Under the pieces are notes generated by a model that was not told the DNA's origin, did no database searches, and worked only from the letters and a program-made list of their open reading frames with translations. Made by a program: the position numbers and the translations under genes. Shown piece after piece: positions 54,038-62,519 of a stretch of DNA of 64,000 nt (positions within the stretch are counted from its first letter, which is position 1; every line of letters begins with the position of its first letter). Origin of the DNA: Haematobacter massiliensis (GTDB lineage Bacteria; Pseudomonadota; Alphaproteobacteria; Rhodobacterales; Rhodobacteraceae); the NCBI RefSeq assembly GCF_000740795.1, contig NZ_JGYG01000003.1, forward strand, positions 310,001 to 374,000. Direction: 5' to 3'.

Positions 54038-55384
54038 ATGACGCTTACCGACCTTTTCCCGGACCCGCCCGAAAGCGCGGCGGAACGCCCGCTCCGCCTG
54101 CGCACGCTGGTGCTGCTCAGGTGGATGGCGGTGACCGGGCAGTTCATCGCGCTCATGGTGGCGGAGCGGTATTTCGGCCTGCTTCTTCCCACGGGCTGGG
54201 CGATTGCGGCGATTCTGGCCATGGTGGCCGTCAATGTCGTCACCATGCTGGGCTTTCCGAAGAACCGCCGCCTGACGGATCGGGAGGCGATGCTGACCCT
54301 GCTGGTCGATACATCGCAATACGGGCTGCTGCTTTATCTGACGGGGGGGATTCACAACCCCTTCGCGCTGCTGATCCTTGCGCCCGTGACGATCTCCGCC
54401 ACCTCTCTCCGGCTATCCTCGACCATCGTCCTCGCCGTGGTGGCCATCGCCCTCGTGACGCTGGTGGAGTTTCGCAGCGTTCCCATGCGATTCGCCGACG
54501 GAAGTCCGGTGGTGCTGCCGCCGATCTATCGCTTCGGCAACTGGCTCGCGATACTCATCGGCATCCTGTTCATCGGGCTTTACACGCATCGCGTGGCTTC
54601 CGAGGCGCGGGCCATGTCCCGGGCGCTGCTTGCCACGCAGATGGCGCTGGCCCGGGAGCAGAAGCTCACCGATCTGGGCGGTGTGGTGGCGGCGGCGGCG
54701 CATGAACTCGGCACACCTCTCGCCACGATCAAGCTTGTCTCCTCCGAACTGCTGGAGGAGGTGGGCGACGATCCCGATCTGATGGCCGATGTCACGCTGA
54801 TCCGCGATCAGGCCGACCGCTGCCGCGATATCCTGCGGTCCATGGGCCGCGCGGGGAAGGACGACATGCATTTGCGGAGCGCTCCGGTGGAAGCGGTCCT
54901 GCGAGAAGCGGCGGAGCCGCACGCCAGCCGGGGCAAGACCGTGCGTTTCGTGATGGAGAGCGGCGACGGCTCCCCCCAGCCGATGATCCGCCGCAGGCCC
55001 GAACTGATCCACGGGTTGCGCAATCTCGTGCAGAATGCGGTGGATTTCGCGCGGAGCGGCATCGTCATCACCGCTATCTGGTCACGGGAGAGCCTGCGCA
55101 TCACCATCGTCGATGACGGTCCCGGTTATCCCCCTCAGCTGTTGGGCCGAATCGGCGAACCCTTCCTGCGCCGCCGCCGCGATGAGCCGGACCCGGAACG
55201 CCCCGGTTATGAGGGAATGGGCCTCGGCCTGTTCATCGCCAAGACGCTCTTGGAGCGGACAGGGGCGAGCCTGCGCTTCACCAACGCCGCGGAAGGGGGC
55301 GCGGTGATCGCCGCCCGCTGGCCGCTCGCGACGCTTGCGGCGGAAACCGGTCCGCTGGGCGAGAATCCGACATTCGAGACCTGA
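54038..55384 (+). CDS. regB: Redox sensor histidine kinase RegB/PrrB/ActS
   Basis: 448 residues with about six N-terminal membrane helices (to ~185). The ubiquinone-sensing heptapeptide GGIHNPF is at 103-109. The phospho-acceptor H222 lies in the H-box AAAHELGTPLATIKL, and the redox-active cysteine C262 is in DRCRDIL. ATPase boxes follow: LVQNAVDFA, DDGPGYP and GMGLGLFI. All known redox switch residues are present. Divergent from senC with 63 bases between the starts. Confidence 0.97.
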   Translation: MTLTDLFPDPPESAAERPLRLRTLVLLRWMAVTGQFIALMVAERYFGLLLPTGWAIAAILAMVAVNVVTMLGFPKNRRLTDREAMLTLLVDTSQYGLLLYLTGGIHNPFALLILAPVTISATSLRLSSTIVLAVVAIALVTLVEFRSVPMRFADGSPVVLPPIYRFGNWLAILIGILFIGLYTHRVASEARAMSRALLATQMALAREQKLTDLGGVVAAAAHELGTPLATIKLVSSELLEEVGDDPDLMADVTLIRDQADRCRDILRSMGRAGKDDMHLRSAPVEAVLREAAEPHASRGKTVRFVMESGDGSPQPMIRRRPELIHGLRNLVQNAVDFARSGIVITAIWSRESLRITIVDDGPGYPPQLLGRIGEPFLRRRRDEPDPERPGYEGMGLGLFIAKTLLERTGASLRFTNAAEGGAVIAARWPLATLAAETGPLGENPTFET

Positions 55385-55499
55385 AAGCCACGCTCTCCCC
55401 GCTCGTTAAAGGGTCGTGCGCGCATTAACTCCATCTTAACCCTTTTGCAGCCTCATGCCCAAAACCCTGCGTCCAGGCAGGGAATGGAGGACAGGGGCA

Positions 55500-57008
55500 A
55501 TGGACATCGCCTTCTTCCTGACCGTGGCAACTGCGACGGTGATGGCAACCGGCGCGGCGACCGCCGTGGCGGTATTCCTTGGCGGTAAGACGCCGGGCGG
55601 GGTGAGGGAGCTTGCCTCAGAGCCGCGCGCGGAAGGGATCACCTTTCTCTTCGATGACGAGCGGCTCATCGACAGCTCGCCCGACGGGCTGCTCCTGCTT
55701 GCACCGCTTCGCGGCCGGACGGACTGGTCACGACTCGGCGGCTATCTGGAACCGCGGCTGCCCGGGGTGATGGCGCGGCTCCGTGCGCTCGCGCCTGGGG
55801 AGGAGGCGCGGGAGTCAGGGGGCGGCGTGACGCTCGCGGCCCGGCGGGAGAACAGCCACCTCCGGCTCACTCTCCGTGGCGCGACAGCCGGCGCCCTGTC
55901 CCGAACGGCCGCAGAGGAGGAGCTGGATCTGCTGCGCCGGACGGTGGAGACCGCGCCATGGCCGATCTGGCGGACAGACCCGGCGGGGGAAATCACCTGG
56001 GCCAATGCCGCCTATCTCGCGCTCACGGGAAGCAACCCGGACGATATCACCTGGCCGCTTCCGCGCCTCTTCCTCCCCGGCCCGCGCGCGACATCGCCGG
56101 GAAGCCTGCCGGGAAGTCAGCGGATCCAGCGCGCTGGCGGCGAAGCGTGGTTCGATTGCGTGTTCACCGCCGAAGACGGCGGCGATACCGTCGGATATGC
56201 GATCCCCGCCGATGGCGTGATGCGGATGGAGCGGCGGCTCCGCGGCTCGCAGCAGGCGATGTCGAATGCGTTCATGGGGCTCGCGATCGGGCTGGCGGTC
56301 TTCGACCGGAACCGCAAGCTCCAGATGTTCAACCCGGCGCTCGCGGACCTTACACGGCTGGGACCGGATTTCCTTGCCGCGCGACCTTCGCTCTTTGCCT
56401 TTCTTGAACGCCTGCGGGAACAGCGGATGCTGCCCGAGCGGCGGGATTACGCAAGCTGGCGTCAGCAGATGACCGAGGTCGAGAAGGCCGCCGAAACCGG
56501 TGGTTATGAGGAGACGTGGAGCCTTCCGGGAGGCCAGACCTATCGGGTGACCGGCCAGCCGCATCCGGAAGGCGCCATTACCTTCCTGCTGGAGGATATC
56601 ACTGGAGAGATCACCCTGTCGCGCCGCTTCCGTGCGGAGATCGAGCTGTCGCAGGAGGTCATCGACGCCATACCGGACGGCATCGCGGTGTTTTCCGCCG
56701 CGGGAACCCTGCTCGTCTCCAATCGGGCTTACGCAGGTCTCTGGGGGATAGAGGGGGGTGAGGATCTGACGCCGGTGGATATCGACCAGGCAATCGCCGT
56801 GTGGGAGGCAACCCTTCCCGGGGCGACGCTCTGGCAGAAGCTGCGCCAGCAGGTCGGCACTCTCGACCGGCGGGAGGAATGGACGGCCGCCGTCCGGCGC
56901 GAAGACGAGACCTTTCTCCAGTGCCGCGCGACGCCCTTGTCCGATGGTGCGACTCTCGTGGCATTTCAGATCCGTCCAGCGGGGGAACGGCTGCTCGCAG
57001 CAGAATGA
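55500..57008 (+). CDS. PAS-domain membrane protein without a kinase domain
   Basis: 502 residues from the ATG at 55500 (GGAGGACAGGGGCA before it). One N-terminal membrane helix (about 3-28), then a linker and PAS-like domains around 155-250, 265-380 and 395-495 (EEELDLLRRTVETAPWPIWRTDPAGEITWANAAYL; NAFMGLAIGLAVFDRNRKLQMFNPAL; EVIDAIPDGIAVFSAAGTLLVSNRAY). It stops after the third PAS, with no H-box or HATPase region. It may be a decayed or split sensor, or a scaffold. Upstream of tsaE in the same direction. Confidence 0.85.
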   Translation: MDIAFFLTVATATVMATGAATAVAVFLGGKTPGGVRELASEPRAEGITFLFDDERLIDSSPDGLLLLAPLRGRTDWSRLGGYLEPRLPGVMARLRALAPGEEARESGGGVTLAARRENSHLRLTLRGATAGALSRTAAEEELDLLRRTVETAPWPIWRTDPAGEITWANAAYLALTGSNPDDITWPLPRLFLPGPRATSPGSLPGSQRIQRAGGEAWFDCVFTAEDGGDTVGYAIPADGVMRMERRLRGSQQAMSNAFMGLAIGLAVFDRNRKLQMFNPALADLTRLGPDFLAARPSLFAFLERLREQRMLPERRDYASWRQQMTEVEKAAETGGYEETWSLPGGQTYRVTGQPHPEGAITFLLEDITGEITLSRRFRAEIELSQEVIDAIPDGIAVFSAAGTLLVSNRAYAGLWGIEGGEDLTPVDIDQAIAVWEATLPGATLWQKLRQQVGTLDRREEWTAAVRREDETFLQCRATPLSDGATLVAFQIRPAGERLLAAE

Positions 57009-57135
57009 CCGGCCCGCAGGGCAATCGCCGGAGGCACCGCGGCTTGGGCGATGAGCGCTCCAGCCCTACTGCATTCGGCGCGGCCCGCTCCTCAAGACGG
57101 CTTGCAGAACGGGACGGGAACGTTACAAGTCGGGC

Positions 57136-57621
57136 ATGTCTGGAGCACCCCTTTCCCGCACGGTCGACCTTGCCAGCCCGGAGGCCACGGACGCCCTCGC
57201 ACGGTCGATGGAGCCGCTGCTGCGGCCGGGAGACGTCCTGTTGCTCGACGGGTCGGTCGGAGCCGGCAAATCCCACTTCGCGCGCGCTCTGATCCGGGCG
57301 CGGTTCGGGGCAGAGACGGAGGTTCCCTCACCGACGTTCACCCTCGTCCAGACTTATGGCGCGGGGAGCAACGAGATCTGGCACAGCGACCTCTATCGCC
57401 TGTCGCATCCCGATGAGATCGTGGAACTGGGGCTGGAGGACGCGTTCACCACTGCGATAACACTGGTGGAATGGCCCGACAGGCTCGGCTCCCTCGCGCC
57501 GGAGGGGGCGCTGGCACTGGCCTTCCGGCCCACGCGGGAGGGGGAGAGCCGATCTGTCACCCTCACCGGAAATGCAGGCTGGGCCACGCGGCTGAAGCCC
57601 CTGCTGGAAACGTTGCCATGA
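57136..57621 (+). CDS. tsaE: tRNA t6A biosynthesis ATPase TsaE
   Basis: 161 residues. Works with TsaD and TsaB in threonylcarbamoylation of tRNA A37. Walker A GSVGAGKS is at 39-46. Other conserved segments are VPSPTFTLVQTY and WHSDLYRL, with the essential Asp, and VEWPDRLG. It lies 127 bases after the PAS gene; its stop overlaps an in-frame ATG of the following reading frame (see AmgK-like). Confidence 0.95.
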   Translation: MSGAPLSRTVDLASPEATDALARSMEPLLRPGDVLLLDGSVGAGKSHFARALIRARFGAETEVPSPTFTLVQTYGAGSNEIWHSDLYRLSHPDEIVELGLEDAFTTAITLVEWPDRLGSLAPEGALALAFRPTREGESRSVTLTGNAGWATRLKPLLETLP

Positions 57622-57785
57622 GCGCCCCACCCGGAATGCCCCGGCAGGAACCGTCGCCCGGAATACCTCTGCCGGAGGACGTTCCGCCCGACCGCCTGTC
57701 CGGCGACCGCCCGTCCAACACCCCTCTGTTCAAAGACTGTTCTACCCATGGCGTTTCTTCCCATAACCCAGCGCACGAAGGACCG

Positions 57786-58808
57786 ATGACCGAAACATCC
57801 CGGACCCACTTTGCAGATGCCTTTCTCACCCGGGCGGGGCTGATAGACGCGGCGCGCGCACCGTTGGCGGGCGACGCCTCCAACCGCCGTTATGAGCGGG
57901 TGCGCGCGGCGGGGGAGACGCTGGTTCTCATGGACGCACCGGCGGAGCGGGGGGAGGATGTGCGCCCCTTCACAGCAATCGCACGGCATCTCTCCTCGCT
58001 CGGCCTTTCTGCTCCCCGGATCCTGGCGGAGGATGCGGCGCGGGGCTTCCTGCTGCTGGAGGATCTGGGGGACGACCTTTACGCGTACCTGCTGCGGGAG
58101 GATGCCGGGCAGGAGCGCCAGCTCTACGCTGCCGCTGTCGATGCTCTCGTGGAACTGCATCGCCATCCCGCGCCCGATGGCGTGGAGCGGTATGCCCCAC
58201 CGTTGCTCGGCGATCTCGCCGCGCTGGCGGTGGATTGGTATCTGCCGGGAACCGGTGCCGATCCTGTGGATCGCGCGCCGCTGGCCGAGGCTGTGAACAC
58301 GGCGGCACTGCGCCATGCCGGCGGGCCTGAAGTGCTGGCGCTGCGCGATTACCATGCCGAAAACCTGCTGTGGCTGCCGGAGCGGGAGGGGGCGGCCCGT
58401 GTCGGCCTGCTCGACTTTCAGGACGCGCGGCGCGCCCATCCCGCCTATGATCTGGTCTCGCTGCTGGAGGATGCGCGGCGCGACACGACCGAGGCGCTCC
58501 GGCAGGAGATGATCGCCCGCTACGTCGCGGAAACGGGCGCGGAAGATGCGGCCTTCCGCGCCGCCTATGCCACATTGGGTGCGCAGCGGAACCTGCGAAT
58601 TCTGGGTGTCTTTGCCCGGCTCTGCCTCCGGGATGGCAAGCCGCGTTACCTCGCCTTCATGCCGCGCGTCTGGGATCACCTGATGCGCGACCTCTCCCAC
58701 CCGGCGCTGGCCGATCTCTCCCGTCTCGTGCGGGAGACGCTGCCAGAACCCACGCCGGAGCGCCTCGAAAGGATCAAAGCCCGATGCGGAACGCGCGCCT
58801 GCCCCTGA
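57786..58808 (+). CDS. amgK: AmgK-like sugar 1-kinase (aminoglycoside phosphotransferase fold)
   Basis: 340 residues from the ATG at 57786 after GAAGGACCG. The phosphotransferase family Brenner motif is D188-Y-H190-A-E-N193, and LLDFQDARRAHPAYDL is the metal-binding DFG equivalent. AmgK phosphorylates MurNAc/GlcNAc at C1 in the cell-wall recycling route that bypasses de novo MurNAc synthesis and fosfomycin sensitivity. Assignment rests on adjacency to the MurU-like gene, a known pairing. The same frame extends upstream to an ATG at 57618 overlapping tsaE, giving a proline-rich extension with no homology. Confidence 0.85.
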   Translation: MTETSRTHFADAFLTRAGLIDAARAPLAGDASNRRYERVRAAGETLVLMDAPAERGEDVRPFTAIARHLSSLGLSAPRILAEDAARGFLLLEDLGDDLYAYLLREDAGQERQLYAAAVDALVELHRHPAPDGVERYAPPLLGDLAALAVDWYLPGTGADPVDRAPLAEAVNTAALRHAGGPEVLALRDYHAENLLWLPEREGAARVGLLDFQDARRAHPAYDLVSLLEDARRDTTEALRQEMIARYVAETGAEDAAFRAAYATLGAQRNLRILGVFARLCLRDGKPRYLAFMPRVWDHLMRDLSHPALADLSRLVRETLPEPTPERLERIKARCGTRACP

Positions 58809-59461
58809 TGTTGTTCGCCGCGGGTCGTGGCACGCGCATGGGCGCACTGACGCTGGACCGCCCGAAACCGCTGGTGGAAGTGGCGGGTCTGCCGCTGATC
58901 GACCATGCGCTCGGGCTGGCGGAAGCCGCCGGGGCCGAGCCGATCGTGGTCAACACCCATTACCTCGCCCCGATGATCGAAGCACATCTGGGCAAACGGG
59001 TGCTCTATTCGCCGGAGCCGACGCTCCTTGAAACGGGCGGAGGTCTCCGCGCCGCGCTGCCGCTGCTGGGCGGGGGGCCGGTCTACACCCTGAACAGCGA
59101 TGCCGTCTGGACCGGGCCGAACCCGCTCGCCACGCTTGCCGCGGCCTGGGAGCCGGAGCGGATGGACGGGCTTCTCCTTCTGGTGCCCAAAAGCCGCGCG
59201 GCAGGACATGGGCCGAAGGGCGATTTCGACCTTGCCGACGGACTTGTCACGCGGGGGCAGGATTACATCTACACCGGCGCCCAGATCATCCGCCCCGACG
59301 GTCTGGCCGGGATCGCGGCCGAGGTGTTTTCCCTCAACGTTCTCTGGGATGAGATGATCGCCGCGGGCCGCCTTTACGGCGTGGTCCATCCGGGCCGCTG
59401 GTGCGACGTGGGCCGACCTGAAGGTATCGCGCTGGGAGAGGCGATGCTCGCCGATGGCTGA
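58784..59461 (+). CDS. murU: MurU-like nucleotidyltransferase (MurNAc-1-P uridylyltransferase)
   Basis: 225 residues. The nucleotidyltransferase signature is FAAGRGTRMGALTLDRPKPLVEV (about 11-33), followed by the metal-binding Asp in YTLNSDAVWTG and GRWCDVGRPEGIALGEA near the C-terminus. It would convert MurNAc-1-phosphate and UTP to UDP-MurNAc, closing the AmgK-MurU recycling shunt. It overlaps the kinase gene by 25 bases and addB by 8. Earlier annotation as mannose-1-phosphate guanylyltransferase would be the alternative. Confidence 0.87.
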   Translation: MRNARLPLMLFAAGRGTRMGALTLDRPKPLVEVAGLPLIDHALGLAEAAGAEPIVVNTHYLAPMIEAHLGKRVLYSPEPTLLETGGGLRAALPLLGGGPVYTLNSDAVWTGPNPLATLAAAWEPERMDGLLLLVPKSRAAGHGPKGDFDLADGLVTRGQDYIYTGAQIIRPDGLAGIAAEVFSLNVLWDEMIAAGRLYGVVHPGRWCDVGRPEGIALGEAMLADG

Positions 59462-62400
59462 CCTTTTCCCGCCAAGCGATACCCCCCGCGTCTTTGCCCT
59501 GCCCGCGGGCGTCGATTTCCCGCGGCAACTGGTCGAAGGTCTGCGTGCCCGGCTGGCCCCCCTTCCACCGGAGGCGGTCGCGCGGGTGGAGCTTTTCGTC
59601 AACACGCGGCGGATGCAAAGGCGGGTGAAGGCCTTGTTCGCCACAGGCGGGGCGACGCTCCTGCCCCGCATCCGGCTCGTCACCGATCTGGAGCGGGATC
59701 TGGCGATGGCAGACCTGCCGCCCCCGGTGCCGCCACTGCGGCGAAGGCTGGAATTGGCCCAACTTGTACAGCGTCTGCTCGACGTGCAGCCGCATCTCGC
59801 CCCCCGGTCGTCTGTCTATGATCTGGCCGACAGCCTTGCCGCGCTGCTGTCCGAGATGCAGGGAGAGGATGTTCCGCTGGAGCGGCTGGAGGCGCTGGAT
59901 CTCGCCGACCATGCCCAGCATTGGGAACGGAGCCTCGCCTTCATCCGCATCGCCGCGCGCTTCCTGTCGCCCGGCCCCGGCGAGGCCCCGGATGCAGAGG
60001 CCCGGCGGCGCATGGTGGTGGAGCGGCTGGAAAGCCAGTGGCTGGAGACACCCCCGGCCCATCCGATCATCGTTGCGGGTTCCACCGGCTCGCGCGGGAC
60101 GACGGCCCGGCTGATGCGCGCGGTGTCAGGTCTGCCGCAGGGCGCGGTTGTGCTGCCGGGCTATGACTTCGACCTGCCGGAGCCGGTCTGGGACTCGCTC
60201 GACGACGGGCTGACGGCGCAGGATCATCCGCAGGCACGGTTCCGCAGCTTCCTGCGGAGCGTCGATCTGCCGATGTCCGCCGTGCAGCACTGGGATGGCA
60301 CGCCCCCGCCCTGCCCGGAGCGGAACCGGCTCGTCTCGCTTGCCCTTCGCCCCGCGCCGGTGACGGATCAGTGGATGGAGGAGGGGCCGACCCTTTCCGG
60401 CCTTGACCGCGCGGTGGCGGGAATGACGCTGATCGAGGCTCCCTCGCCGCGGGCGGAGGCGCTGTCCATCGCGCTTCTCCTGCGGGATGCGGCGGAGCGG
60501 AACGAGACTGCCGCCCTCATCACGCCGGACCGAAGCCTCACCCGGCAGGTGACGGCGGCGCTGGACCGCTGGGGCATCCTGCCCGATGACAGCGCGGGGC
60601 GACCGCTTGCGCTTTCGCCGCCCGGCCGCTTCCTGCGGCATGTCGCGGCGCTCTTTTCGCAAAAGCTCACCGCCGATGCACTGCTGACCCTGCTGAAGCA
60701 TCCGCTGACCCATACCGGGGCCGGACGGGGTCCGCATCTGCGCTGGACCCGGGAGTTCGAGCTGCGGCTGCGCCGTCATGGCCCCGTGTTTCCCACGCCG
60801 GAAGACATCGGCGCCTTCGCCGCCCGCAAAAGCCGCGGCGGAGAAGTGGAGGAAGGGCGTGCCGAGTGGGGCGAGTGGCTGGCCGGCGCCCTGACGCTGG
60901 CAGCAGAGCCGGGGCATGACCTTCCACTCACGGAGCACGTGGCGCGTCACAGCAGGCTGGCGGAACTGCTGGCCGCCGGTCCCGTGCCCGGAAGCGGTAT
61001 CCTCTGGGAAGATACGGCGGGGGACAAGGCGCTCGCCGCCATGGAGGAACTCGCGTTTGAGGCCCCTCACGGCGGCCGGATGAACGCCGCCGACTACCGC
61101 GACATGGTCTCCGCCATCCTTGCGCGGGGAGAAGTCCGCGAGGCCGCCGAGGTCGATTCGCGCATCATGATCTGGGGGACGCTGGAGGCCCGCGTGCATG
61201 GCGCAGAACTTGTCATCCTCGGCGGGTTGAACGAAGGGAGCTGGCCGAAGATGCCGCCGCCTGATCCGTGGCTCAACCGGCAGATGCGGCACAAGACCGG
61301 GCTTCTCCTCCCGGAACGGCAGATCGGCCTCTCCGCCCATGACTTCGAACAGGCGGTAACGACGCCCCGTGTCGTGCTGAGCCGCGCCATCCGCTCGGAC
61401 GAGGCGGAGACGGTGCCCGCACGCTGGATGAACCGGCTGGTAAACCTGATGGGCGGGCTGAAGGACAACGGCGGGCCGGAGGCGCTGGCCGGGATGCGGC
61501 GGCGCGGGGCGTACTGGCTCAAGCTGGCGGAGGCGCTGGAAACGCCGGCGCGACGCATGACGCCCGCACCGCGCCCCTCTCCGCGCCCACCCGTCGCCGC
61601 GCGGCCCCTGGAACTGCCCGTGACGGATATCGGGCGGCTGATCCGGGATCCCTACGCGGTATATGCCCGGCGCATCCTGCGGCTTCGCCCGCTCGATCCG
61701 CTCCGGCCGGAGCCGGATGCGGCGCTGCGCGGCTCCGTGCTGCACGAGATCCTCGCGCGGTTCTCCACCGTCGATCCGAGAGTGCCGGAGGCAAGGGCGC
61801 GGCTGATGGAGATCGCCGACACCGTGCTGGCGGAGGAAGTGCCCTGGCCCGTGGCCCGCCGCCTGTGGCGCGCACGGCTGGACAGGGCGGCGGACTGGTT
61901 TCTCGCGCGGGAGGCGCGGCGGACAGGTACGCCGCGGCTGGTGGAAAAGCCGGGGGGGATCACGCTGGAGCCGTCCGGCTTCCGGCTGACCGCCCGGCCC
62001 GACCGGATCGACGAGCTTCCCGACGGGCGCATCCACATCTATGACTACAAGACCGGCAGCCCACCCACGGAGAAGCAGCAGCGCGCCTTCGACAAGCAGC
62101 TTCTGCTGGAGGCCGCGATGGCCGAGCGCGGGGCGTTCGAGGATTTCGGCCTCGCCGATATCGCCGGTGCCACCTATATCGGCCTTGGCGCCACGCCGAA
62201 GGAGGAGCCACTGGACCTCTCCCCCGCCGTGACGGCCGCGGCATGGGAGCAGCTGGCCCAGCTCATCGCCCGCTATGCGGCGGAAGAGACGGGCTATACT
62301 TCCCGACGCGCAATGTTCAGCGAAGGCAGCGCCGGGGCCTACGACCATCTCGCACGCTTCGGCGAATGGGAGATGACTGCCACGCCGGAGCCAGAAGACG

Positions 62401-62519
62401 TCGGTCAGGATACGGCGGCCGACCGGCGCCCAGACGGGCCAGAGGACATGCGACCAGGGCATACCGACGCTTTGGGTGCCGCCACAGACGCACCCCGGAA
62501 CGGGAAGGACGACCGATGA
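59454..62519 (+). CDS. addB: Double-strand break repair protein AddB
   Basis: 1021 residues, normal for the alphaproteobacterial AddB. The N-terminal region is helicase-like but lacks Walker motifs. The C-terminus (~residues 720-970) is a PD-(D/E)xK nuclease with RPDRIDELPDGRIHIYDYKTGSPP carrying the catalytic Asp and Lys. AddB pairs with AddA as the RecBCD counterpart. The ATG at 59454 overlaps murU; its end overlaps addA by four bases. The last ~45 residues are low-complexity. Confidence 0.94.
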   Translation: MADLFPPSDTPRVFALPAGVDFPRQLVEGLRARLAPLPPEAVARVELFVNTRRMQRRVKALFATGGATLLPRIRLVTDLERDLAMADLPPPVPPLRRRLELAQLVQRLLDVQPHLAPRSSVYDLADSLAALLSEMQGEDVPLERLEALDLADHAQHWERSLAFIRIAARFLSPGPGEAPDAEARRRMVVERLESQWLETPPAHPIIVAGSTGSRGTTARLMRAVSGLPQGAVVLPGYDFDLPEPVWDSLDDGLTAQDHPQARFRSFLRSVDLPMSAVQHWDGTPPPCPERNRLVSLALRPAPVTDQWMEEGPTLSGLDRAVAGMTLIEAPSPRAEALSIALLLRDAAERNETAALITPDRSLTRQVTAALDRWGILPDDSAGRPLALSPPGRFLRHVAALFSQKLTADALLTLLKHPLTHTGAGRGPHLRWTREFELRLRRHGPVFPTPEDIGAFAARKSRGGEVEEGRAEWGEWLAGALTLAAEPGHDLPLTEHVARHSRLAELLAAGPVPGSGILWEDTAGDKALAAMEELAFEAPHGGRMNAADYRDMVSAILARGEVREAAEVDSRIMIWGTLEARVHGAELVILGGLNEGSWPKMPPPDPWLNRQMRHKTGLLLPERQIGLSAHDFEQAVTTPRVVLSRAIRSDEAETVPARWMNRLVNLMGGLKDNGGPEALAGMRRRGAYWLKLAEALETPARRMTPAPRPSPRPPVAARPLELPVTDIGRLIRDPYAVYARRILRLRPLDPLRPEPDAALRGSVLHEILARFSTVDPRVPEARARLMEIADTVLAEEVPWPVARRLWRARLDRAADWFLAREARRTGTPRLVEKPGGITLEPSGFRLTARPDRIDELPDGRIHIYDYKTGSPPTEKQQRAFDKQLLLEAAMAERGAFEDFGLADIAGATYIGLGATPKEEPLDLSPAVTAAAWEQLAQLIARYAAEETGYTSRRAMFSEGSAGAYDHLARFGEWEMTATPEPEDVGQDTAADRRPDGPEDMRPGHTDALGAATDAPRNGKDDR

